Below, one piece after another: positions 19,356 through 28,100 of a stretch of 41,292 nucleotides of DNA. Below the pieces are notes generated by a model. It did not search any database and was not told where the DNA came from. It saw nothing but the letters and a program-made list of their open reading frames with translations. Source of the DNA: Akkermansia muciniphila (GTDB lineage: Bacteria; Verrucomicrobiota; Verrucomicrobiia; Limisphaerales; UBA9464); contig CAMAUY010000039.1 in the NCBI GenBank assembly GCA_945861565.1, forward strand, positions 1 to 41,292, read 5' to 3'. The position numbers and the translations under genes were made by a program. Numbering within the stretch: position 1 is the first letter of the stretch; the number at the start of each line of letters is the position of its first letter.

Positions 19356-20465
19356 TCACTTTTTATGGGAGGTCGTGCCGTAGAAATTGCCGTCGCTGCT
19401 CAGCGTCAGCTCCGGGTATGGATTCGCCCCCTGGCTGTTGGCGAACGAAACGAGCGTGGTCAACGTGCCGTTGGTCGTCACTTGAAACACCGTCCCGGCT
19501 CCGATGCTGCCGCCTTGGAAAGTCGTGCCATAGAAAATGCCGTCGCTGCCCAACGTCAGGCCCGCATCCGGATTCGCCCCGTTGGCGCTGTTGAACGAGA
19601 CGAGCGTGGTTAATGTGCCGCTGGTCATGACTTGGAACACCGTCCCGTAACCACTGCTGCCGCCTTCGTAAGTCGTGCCATAGAGGTTGCCGTCGTTACC
19701 CAGCGTCAGGCCTTTCGGCCCCCCAGTGGCGAAGCCGAAGGGGACGAGCGTGGTCAATGCGCCATTGGTCGTCACCTTGAACACCGTCCCGTAACCACTG
19801 CTGCCGCCTTGGAAAGTCGTGCCATAGAAATTACCGTCGCTGCCCAGCGTGAGACCCGGGTACGGATACGCCCCGTTGGTGCCGTTGAACGAGACGAGCG
19901 TGGTTAGTGTGCCGTTGGTCGTCACCTGGAACACCGTCCCGGCTCCGCTGGTGCCGCCTTGGGAAGTCGTGCCATAGAAACTGCCGTCGCTGCCCAGCGC
20001 CAGCGCGTTCGGCCCATAGCCGTTGGCAATGTTGAACGATGCGATGGCGGTGATTGCGCCGTTCGTCGTCATCTTAAACACCTTTCCGCCTCCGCTGCTT
20101 CCGCCTGCATGCGTGGTGCCGTAGAAAAAACCGTCGTTACCCAATGTCAGCCCGTTGGGCTCAAACCCGGTGGCGGAGTCGAACGAGGCCAGCGTGTTTA
20201 ATGTGCCATTGGTAGTCACCTTGAACACCGTCCCGTAACCACTGCTGCCGCCTCCGTAAGTCGTGCCGTAGAAACTGCCGTCGCTGCCTTGAACCACATT
20301 CCCATGAGGGTTTGCCCCTCCACGTGGGAAACTAAACAGCACTTCCGGCTGGAGCGGTTGGGCGTGCGCCGCCAGCAGGCCAGCCAGAAGGATTGCGCCA
20401 GGGAGACAACCGGCGCATGTCCGCACCCCCAGGATTCGGATTTGAATCAGGGTTTTCATATTCAT
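19356..20465 (-). CDS. secreted GloVer-type tandem-repeat protein, C-terminally truncated
   Basis: 369 residues with a signal peptide (CAGCLPGAILLAGLLAAHA, cleavage before QPLQP). It holds seven copies of a roughly 42-residue repeat with the signature LTLGSDGNFYGTT..GGSSGYGTVFKVTTNGTLTTLVSF (shown in parts: GSDGNFYGTT and GTVFKVTTNG). This is the GloVer-containing family (TIGR03803 type), a propeller-like secreted repeat. The last repeat stops midway (..YGTTSHKK), where sibling proteins continue into Ig-like, LamG and C-terminal domains. The truncation point is at the edge of a dispersed element. It is 36 bases downstream of a larger paralogue with a nearly identical signal peptide. Confidence 0.8.
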   Translation of the reverse strand: MNMKTLIQIRILGVRTCAGCLPGAILLAGLLAAHAQPLQPEVLFSFPRGGANPHGNVVQGSDGSFYGTTYGGGSSGYGTVFKVTTNGTLNTLASFDSATGFEPNGLTLGNDGFFYGTTHAGGSSGGGKVFKMTTNGAITAIASFNIANGYGPNALALGSDGSFYGTTSQGGTSGAGTVFQVTTNGTLTTLVSFNGTNGAYPYPGLTLGSDGNFYGTTFQGGSSGYGTVFKVTTNGALTTLVPFGFATGGPKGLTLGNDGNLYGTTYEGGSSGYGTVFQVMTSGTLTTLVSFNSANGANPDAGLTLGSDGIFYGTTFQGGSIGAGTVFQVTTNGTLTTLVSFANSQGANPYPELTLSSDGNFYGTTSHKK

Positions 20466-20501
20466 GTTCGGTTGGTTGAAGTCGTTTTTAATTGTTTGGG
20501 T

Positions 20502-23500
20502 CTATGGCCACCGTAACCGGAAGAACTGATTGTCGGAATTGCTGATCGTGACGCTCACCGGGCTGTTGCTGGCGCCGCGCACATTGGTCCAACCGGAAGC
20601 GGTTGAAAGGTTGGAATTGCGTTGCAGCCGGAAACCGGGGCCGATCCAGGAGAAGGCCAGCTTGTTCGTCGTTTGCGCGGCGAGCAGCACGGGATTGCCG
20701 ATGGCCGTCTGGTAATGTGCCTGAATGCGGCTCGCCGGCAGCGCGGTGCCGTAAATCGCAAATTCATCAATCTCGCCATCGAACCAGTTCGCGGTCCCGA
20801 TCCAGGCCCCGATATGCGCTGCGGCCAGATTCACCGGAACCGTGGTGCTGTTGTTGTTGGTGAGCACGGCCCTTCCGTTCACATAAGCGATTGTCTTGTG
20901 TGCGGCGCTGTCGTGGGTGGCCACCAGATGCACCCATGAGTTGCTGGGGAACAGCCCCGCGTTGCCAGCTTCAAAGTCCGTGTGACTGGGATTGATCGCC
21001 AGTTGCCATCGCTGGTTTGGGAATTGGCCGATAAAATGGGTGTGCAGCGCACCGGGAACATAGTTGTCCGCAGTATAAATCGAGTTGTACCCGCTATGGA
21101 ATGGATTGCCGGGACTGGTAACGCCGAAGGTACGCGGCTTGGTCCAGAACTCGATCGTAACCTGGTTGTTGGTGCCCAGCGCGGGAACCGCCACGCTGCT
21201 GTTGGTGTTGTTGAATCCCGCTGCAAAACCGAACGCCGGCACGAGGCTGGTATTGCCCAGGGAGACGGTGGCGTTATACGTCCCGTTGGCGGGCGCGCCG
21301 AGGAATCCGGAATTCAGCGCACTGGTACCGCTCGCTTCATCAAAGCGGTAATAAACCAGCGGCTGGTCGGCCAGGACGCTCTCGGCATAGGCATTGAGCG
21401 ACGTGCTGATCTGCGCATCAGCGCCAAAGGCCATGCCAAGGCTGTTGCTTGCGGCCAGCCGGAAATGGTAGGTCACCGCTGCCTCCAACCCGTCTAAGAA
21501 ATTGCTGACGGACAAAGCGGATCCCACGTTGCCGACATCCCCGAGCTGCACCGTGCTTCCGTAACTGACATTGGTGCCCCATTCGAACCAGGCGGATGTG
21601 GGAAGTGAGTTTGGAGTGACCCGGCCATTGATCCAGGCATTGGTGCCGGTGATGAAGGTCGCGGGCCCGGTGACGGCCAAGGGCGCGCCAGGAGTCACAA
21701 AGGTGACGTCACCTCCGATTGCCAGGCCCAGACTGTTTGAGACCACGACCCGACAATGGTAAAGCGTGCTAAACGAGAATCCTGCGATGACATCACTGAA
21801 GTTCAATGATGCTGCGCCGCTGCCGACACTGGTTACCGGCGTCAGATTTCCGTAATCGGTGGTGGTTCCCCACTTGAACCACGCGGTCGTGGATCTTCCT
21901 CCGGGGTTGACGGTGGCGTTGAGCGCGACGCTGGTCGTGGTAAGCACCGTTGCCGAGAGCGTGACCGCCGTCGGAACGAGACCCACTTGCAATGACTGAT
22001 CCGTTCCATACGCGATTCCGAAACTGTTCGAGGCAACGACGCGGTAGTGATAAATCAGCTCGCCATCCAAGCCGCTCAAAGCTTTGCCGAACGTCACCGT
22101 GCCGCTGCCGCCGAGGAGGTTGGTGACCCCATGAAACTGGCCATAGTTGGTGTCCGTGCCCCACTCAAACCAGGCGACCGTCTCGGCGGGCCCGAGCGTC
22201 ACCGATCCATTGAGCACCGCGCCCGTGGCGGTAAGCTCGTTGGCCGGCAGGGTGGTTGCCACGGCGGGCAGAACCGTCAGCACGGCGTTGCTGCTCGATG
22301 CGGTGTCAAGGTTATTGGTCACGCGCAGGGCATAATTGCCGGACATGGAGAGACTGACGTTGGTGAGCTTGAGCGAGGCGTTTGTTTCGCCGGGCAATTC
22401 CGCGGTATTGAAGAGCCATTGATAGCTCATTGGAAGAGCGCCGAAAACGCCGGCGTTAAGCGTGACGTTCACTCCCGCCGGAACGACTTGATTCGTGGGC
22501 TGGGTGAAGAATTGCGGCACATTGCTGAGCCGAAAAACAGTTCCTAGGCCATCGTTACCGCCTGACCGCGTCGTGCCGTAGAAGTTGCCGTCGCTCCCCA
22601 GCGTCATGCCCGCCACCGGATTTGCCCCGTTGGTGTTGGCGAACGACACCAGCGAACCCAACGTGCCGTTGGTCGTCATTTGGAACACTGTCCCGGAATC
22701 ACTGCTGCCCCCTTGTTCGGTCGTGCCATAGAAATTGCCGTCGTTGCCCAGCGTCAGGGCCGCCCACGGATTCCTCCCGTTGGCACCGTCAAACGAGACG
22801 AGGCTGGTCAAGGTGCCATTGGTTGTCATCTTGAAGGCAGTCCCAGCATAAAAACTGCCGCCCTGAGAAGTCGTGCCATAGAAATTGCCATCACTCCCCC
22901 GTATCAGGGCCGCTCGAGGAAACTGCCCATTGCCGAGGGTAAACAAGACGAGTGTGGTCATTACGCCATTGGTCGTCACCTTGAACACCAATCCGTTACC
23001 ACCGGTGTCTACGACAGTAGTGCCATAGAAATGGCCGTCGCTGCCCAGCGTCAGGGCCGCTTGCGGATATGCCCCATTGCCGTTGATCTCGAACGAGACC
23101 AGCGTGGTCAATGTGCCGTTGGTCGTCACTTTGAACACCGTCCCCTGATCACTGTTGCCGCCTTGGGAAGTCGTGCCATAGAAATGGCCGTCGTTGCCCA
23201 ACGTCACGGCCGCTTGCGGACCTCTCCCATTGGCGATGTCGAACGAGACGATGCTGGTCAATCCGCCATTGGTCGTCACCTCGAACACCGTCCCGGCTCC
23301 GTTGCTGCCGCCCGAGTACGTCGTGCCATAGAAATTGCCGTCGCTGCCGAGGGTCAGCCCCGCGACCGGATTCGCACCGTTGGCGCCGTTGAACGAGACG
23401 AGCGTGGTCAACGTGCCAGTGGTCGTCACTTGGAACACCGTCCCCTGATCACTGTTGCCGCCTTGGGAAGTCGTGCCATAGAAATGGCCGTCGCTCCCCA

Positions 23501-24770
23501 GCGTCAGCCCGTTTGGGGCTTGGCCGCGGATGTTCCCGAGCGAGGTGAGCCGGGTCAACGCACCGCCGGGCGTCACCTGGAACACCGTTCCACCGCCAGG
23601 TGCGGAAGCAGTGCCGTAGAAATTGCCATCGCTGCCCAGCGTCAACCCCGTCGCCGGGGACCATCCGCTGGCACCGTTGTATGCGAAGGAAACCAGGGTG
23701 GTCAGTGTGCCGTTGGTTGTCATTCGGAACATCGTTCCATTCCCCTCGCTGCCGCCCAGTTGAGTCGTGCCATGGAAATTGCCATCGCTGCCCAGCGTTA
23801 GTTCGTTCGGGTGTGCCCCCTCAAGGAAGCCGAACGTGACCAGCGTGGTCAGCGTCCCGTTGGTCGTGATCCTGAACGCGGTCCCATTCCCGATGCCGCC
23901 ACTATAAGTAGTCCCATAGAGATTTCCGTCGTCACCCAGTGAAAGACCCGCAGTCGGCGACGCCCCGTTGGCATCGTAAAGTCCCTTGAAGGAAAAGAGG
24001 CTGGTCAACGTGCCGTTGGTCGTCACTTTGAAGACCGTCCCGTATCCGTCGCTTCCACCTTCGGCGGTGGTGCCGTACAGAAGGCCGTCGTTCCCGAATA
24101 TGAGTCCCCCATAGGGAAATTTCCCGTTGGTTTCAGAAAATGACGCCAAAGTGGTCCGGGTGCCGTTGCTAGTCACTCCGAATACCGTTCCGTAGCCGAA
24201 GCCAATGGTGCCGCCAACTTTGGTTGTTCCGTAAAACCTGCCGTCGCTCCCCAGCGTCAATCGCCCGCTCGGAGCCCCGCCGTCCGCAGCGCCGGTGAAC
24301 GAAACCAGGGTCGTGAGCGTGCCGTTGGTGGTGATTCTGAATACCGTTCCCCAGTCACTGCTGCCCCCACCGGCGGTCGTTCCATAGAAGTCGCCGTCAT
24401 TTCCCACCGCCAGACCCGCGTAAGGATACGACCCGTTGGTGCCATTGAACGAGAGCAGGATCGTCAACATGCCATTTGTCGTCACCTTAAATACGGTGCC
24501 CAGATTGCTCCTGCCCCCGCCGCCGGTCGTGCCGTAGAAATTACCGTCACTCCCTTGAATCACAGCCCCACGAGGATTCGCCGGTCCGCGCGGGAAATTA
24601 AACAGCACTTCCGGCTGGAGCGGTTGGGCGTGCGCCGCCAGCAGGCCGGCCAGTAGGATTGCGCCAACGAGACATCCGGCGCATGTCCGCGCCGCCAGGG
24701 TGTGGTTTTGAATCACGGTTTTAATATTTTTGTTCGGTTGGATGAGGTCGTTCATGGCGTCCGTATTCAT
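20502..24770 (-). CDS. large secreted GloVer-repeat protein with Ig-like and LamG-like domains
   Basis: 1422 residues. After a signal peptide (CAGCLVGAILLAGLLAAHA) come 14 repeats of the GSDGNFYGTT / GTVFKVTTNG type (about residues 50-745), probably forming beta-propellers. Then an Ig-like domain (FFTQPTNQVVPAGVNVTLNA to NAVLTVLPA, about 750-835), three fibronectin-like units marked by AWFEWGTDTNYG or AWFKWGTTTDYG (about 835-1110), and a LamG/concanavalin-like domain (LVYYRFDEASGTSALNSG, about 1135-1350). It ends SDNQFFRLRWP, a tail common in verrucomicrobial secreted proteins. Likely surface or extracellular binding. M1 and M6 are both possible starts. Confidence 0.85.
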   Translation of the reverse strand: MNTDAMNDLIQPNKNIKTVIQNHTLAARTCAGCLVGAILLAGLLAAHAQPLQPEVLFNFPRGPANPRGAVIQGSDGNFYGTTGGGGRSNLGTVFKVTTNGMLTILLSFNGTNGSYPYAGLAVGNDGDFYGTTAGGGSSDWGTVFRITTNGTLTTLVSFTGAADGGAPSGRLTLGSDGRFYGTTKVGGTIGFGYGTVFGVTSNGTRTTLASFSETNGKFPYGGLIFGNDGLLYGTTAEGGSDGYGTVFKVTTNGTLTSLFSFKGLYDANGASPTAGLSLGDDGNLYGTTYSGGIGNGTAFRITTNGTLTTLVTFGFLEGAHPNELTLGSDGNFHGTTQLGGSEGNGTMFRMTTNGTLTTLVSFAYNGASGWSPATGLTLGSDGNFYGTASAPGGGTVFQVTPGGALTRLTSLGNIRGQAPNGLTLGSDGHFYGTTSQGGNSDQGTVFQVTTTGTLTTLVSFNGANGANPVAGLTLGSDGNFYGTTYSGGSNGAGTVFEVTTNGGLTSIVSFDIANGRGPQAAVTLGNDGHFYGTTSQGGNSDQGTVFKVTTNGTLTTLVSFEINGNGAYPQAALTLGSDGHFYGTTVVDTGGNGLVFKVTTNGVMTTLVLFTLGNGQFPRAALIRGSDGNFYGTTSQGGSFYAGTAFKMTTNGTLTSLVSFDGANGRNPWAALTLGNDGNFYGTTEQGGSSDSGTVFQMTTNGTLGSLVSFANTNGANPVAGMTLGSDGNFYGTTRSGGNDGLGTVFRLSNVPQFFTQPTNQVVPAGVNVTLNAGVFGALPMSYQWLFNTAELPGETNASLKLTNVSLSMSGNYALRVTNNLDTASSSNAVLTVLPAVATTLPANELTATGAVLNGSVTLGPAETVAWFEWGTDTNYGQFHGVTNLLGGSGTVTFGKALSGLDGELIYHYRVVASNSFGIAYGTDQSLQVGLVPTAVTLSATVLTTTSVALNATVNPGGRSTTAWFKWGTTTDYGNLTPVTSVGSGAASLNFSDVIAGFSFSTLYHCRVVVSNSLGLAIGGDVTFVTPGAPLAVTGPATFITGTNAWINGRVTPNSLPTSAWFEWGTNVSYGSTVQLGDVGNVGSALSVSNFLDGLEAAVTYHFRLAASNSLGMAFGADAQISTSLNAYAESVLADQPLVYYRFDEASGTSALNSGFLGAPANGTYNATVSLGNTSLVPAFGFAAGFNNTNSSVAVPALGTNNQVTIEFWTKPRTFGVTSPGNPFHSGYNSIYTADNYVPGALHTHFIGQFPNQRWQLAINPSHTDFEAGNAGLFPSNSWVHLVATHDSAAHKTIAYVNGRAVLTNNNSTTVPVNLAAAHIGAWIGTANWFDGEIDEFAIYGTALPASRIQAHYQTAIGNPVLLAAQTTNKLAFSWIGPGFRLQRNSNLSTASGWTNVRGASNSPVSVTISNSDNQFFRLRWP

Positions 24771-24842
24771 TTCGCTGTCGCGGGTGCTGCAGGTGTCAAT
24801 CTCAAGGCCCCTTCGTCCGGGTGTTAGTTGTTTTTGTTGGCT

Positions 24843-24960
24843 TCAGGGTGCCGCGCTCGCGTGGAAGAACTGCGGACTATCGGCTTGGACCGCAGTGGTG
24901 AAGGAACTCGCGCCGCCGGTGAAAACGTTGGTGCCGACCGCCTGCCCAACAGCTTACTAC
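24843..24960 (-). pseudogene. remnant of a secreted-protein C-terminus
   Basis: A 38-codon minus-strand frame reads ..AVGTNVFTGGASSFTTAVQA followed by DSPQFFHASAAP and a stop at 24843. This resembles the C-terminal tail of verrucomicrobial secreted proteins (compare ..NQFFRLRWP in the neighbouring gene). In-frame stops lie immediately upstream and no longer ORF covers it. It occupies the 360-base gap between the GloVer gene and the kinase; nothing else is seen there. Confidence 0.4.
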
Positions 24961-25129
24961 CGGAAAAATGCCCTTCATAAGTCGGATCCCTCCATTCGTC
25001 GACGTTGGAGGGTTGATCACCAATTGGGACAATCAGGATCGGAGCGAAAAGGTTACAGGGGGACTTTTCTGAAGCGTCGCGGGCGCGTTCGCATCCCGGA
25101 CTTTCGCGATCTCTCGACGCGTGCCAACC

Positions 25130-28100
25130 TCACGGATCGGCGGTGATGGCCACCAGGATCGGCACGGCATGCGTCCCGTCGTGAACGAAGTCCAGGCCGC
25201 GGATGGGGACGTCCGGCCGCAGATTCTCCCACGTGCTCTTATACAAACGCGTCGTGGCACCGTGACGCCGGCTGTCGCTCGTGCTCCCGGTCCAGGCCGC
25301 GACCAACGCCGGGTCGTCCGGGGTACTCTCGGGAAACTTCCAGTAGTCGCGAACATCGCGGCCGTGGAGTATTGGAATATCGACCTCCTGGCCGTCGGCG
25401 TAGTGGATACGGTAATGGCCCACCACCGTCCCCAGCGGCACATTGAACACTTCCTGGCGAACTCCGCTCGCACTCGGAGGGACGTGACTGGCAAAACTCG
25501 CAGTGTGGAGAAAGTGCAACCGCCGGCACGGTCGTTCAATCCGAATCCCGTCAACCCGCTCGGGCAAATGGTTGACTCCCGGCAGGACCCGACGGAGGTC
25601 GAGGTGGATCCAGCCGCGAACGTCGAAGTCCGTGCCCGCAAGACGCTGAAGACCGTTGGGAAATCCCTCGGCGCCGCCGCCATTGAAGCGGGCTCCGAGA
25701 TCGATGAGTTGCGGGCCGGCGCGGGGATCGCGTGCGGCCAATCCGTGCCCAGCTGCATTATCCGCCGAGGCCTCGGTTACGCGCCCAAACTGGAGCAATG
25801 CAAACCGGCGGCGCAGCAGGAGTTCACGCCGTAATTGCGGATCTGTTTCAAGGGGCTTATCCCGTTCCCAGATTTCCAGCGCTCGGTTACACGCACTAAG
25901 CATGCCGTCAAATTGTCCGAGTCCTTCGAGCGCCCGCGCCTTGCTGTTCCATGCCGGAAGATTGTGCGGCGCTCCCTGGATCGCCAATTCCGCTTCCACG
26001 AGAAGATTCGACCACGCACCGCTCTGTTCCGCCCCATTGATCCGCTGCTGCCAGGCGCTGACATCGAAGGGCGCGAATTTCACTGCCTGACGGCTGGCCC
26101 AATCCGCCCGCCTTGCATCCATCGAATCCGGTAATCCCCCCAAGCTCAAATGATGCTTTGCCATCGACGCGAAGGCCAATCCGTTCGTCGGGCAAAGCAT
26201 CAGCGCCTCGCGCCACGAAGCCTCGTTGGTCTCTCCGGCACGAGAGCGGATGTAGTCCGCCACCCGGACCGGAGAGTACGGCGAGATGGTGCGGGTGTTC
26301 CGGTCGGCAAAAAACCAATCAAGCGAGTGGGTTAATTCGGCCTCGCGAGCGAGATTCTCGACACGCTGGCGGATTTCGACAAGGCGGGCGGATGAAACGC
26401 TCTCCAAGCCACCCTGTGCATTGACTCGCTTCCCGATGACCGCCTCGGCGATGTCAGCGAGCAGGGTGCCTTCGATTCCCACGTCCGGCGAAGAACGCCC
26501 GGCCTCACGTCCTGACGACTGGGAAATCCCCGACGGTACGTCCCAGATGCGGGCCTCACCCGAGTGCCCTGCGGTCAGCACGCGCCGTCCGTCAGGACTG
26601 AAACGCGCGGAATAGAGTTTTCCGTCGTGCCGAAACGGCTCGGCCACAAGGGTGCCGGTATCCGCGTCCCAGATGCGGGCCGTTCCGTCCGAGGACGCGG
26701 TGACGACCAATTCTCCGTCCGGACTAAACTCCGCCATGTTTACCTCGCCCCGATGCCGCAATGGTTGACCCAGCGGCTGGCCGTTGCGGGCGTCCCACAC
26801 CTGCGCGGTGGTGTCCTGTGAGGCGGTGACAAGCCGTCGGCCATCCCGACTGAAGCCCACCCAGCGAATGACTCCCTTGTGGCGCAATGGGGCCGTCAGA
26901 GGCTGTCCTGTGTGGACGTTCCAGACTCGCCCCGTTCCATCCTCGGAAACTGTGGCCACCCGCTGCCCGTCCGGGCTGAACTCCGCGTGCATCACCCAAC
27001 CTTCATGTCCGCGCATTTCGGCGAGAATCCGGTGGGTTGCCACCTCCCGGATTTGTGCAAGGTCGCTTCGCACGTCACCGGACAAAACACGCTCTCCGTC
27101 GGGACTGAAGCGGATGAAACCCACCGGGCTTTGATAGCGGATGGGTTCTCCGTTTTGTTTCCCGGTCGCCACGTTCCAAACCTTCACTGTCCAGTCGTGG
27201 GAAGCGGTGGCGAGCCATCGCCCGTCCGGACTGAAATGCAGGTGGTCCACGGTGTCGTCGTGCCGGAGGGGCTCCGTCAAGGGCCGACCGGTGCGCACGT
27301 CCCAAATCCTCGCCGTGCCATCGAACGATCCCGTGGCGACTCGTTCTCCGTCCGGACTGAACTGCGCGGCCACGATCCGCCCGTCGTGTTCCAGCGGAGG
27401 GTCGCGCGGCTGGCACAGGCGCGAATTCCAGAGTCGAGCCGTACCGTCGTCCGAACCCGTGACCACCCATTCGCCATCTGGACTAAACTCCGCCACTTCC
27501 ACGGGGCCATGGTGGCTCATGGATTGGCTCCGCGCGCCGCCGAGCCGCACATCCCAAACCCGCGCCGTCTTATCCGACGAGGCTGTTACGGCCGACAACC
27601 CGTCCGGACTGAGCCGTCCGGACCAAACCACTCCGTCGTGCTGCATCGGGGGCGTCAGCGGCTCGCCGGTGTGAGCATTCCACAGGCGTGCCGTGTTGTC
27701 GGCGGACGCGGTCAGCAGCCGCTGCGCTTCCGGGCCAAATTCTGCAGCGGTAGCCCAGCCGCCGTGTGGCATCGGCCGAGCCAGAGCCACCCACTCCTGC
27801 GCGCTCCAAATTCGTGTCATGCCCCCGACGTAGGGGGCCGTAGCAATGCGCTCGCCATCCGGGCTGAACCGGACCACGAAAGGCATCTCCGGATGAATAA
27901 GCGGATTCGCCAGCGGCCTGCCCGAGGCCGCGTCCCATACACGGGTCGACAAGTCCCCCGCCACGGTGACCACCCACCTGCCGTCCGGGCTGAACTCGGC
28001 CCCATCCACGCGGTCCGCATGTTGTAAGGGCGGAATGACCGCCCGACTCGTGAACGCATCCCACACCTGCGCCGTCCCGTCTTTGCTGGCCGTAACGATA

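Noticed and set aside
22680..23801. 373-codon plus-strand ORF inside the large GloVer gene
   Set aside because: It is the antisense shadow of the repeat region, has an arginine- and histidine-rich repetitive composition and no recognisable family.
19400..24700. Periodic repeats with about 120-135 bp spacing resembling an array
   Set aside because: The period matches 40-45 codons of the GloVer protein repeats, the sequence is coding throughout on the minus strand, and there are no short identical repeats with unique spacers, so it is not CRISPR.
26879..28027. 382-codon plus-strand ORF inside the kinase gene
   Set aside because: It is antisense to the WD40 repeats and mirrors their periodicity.
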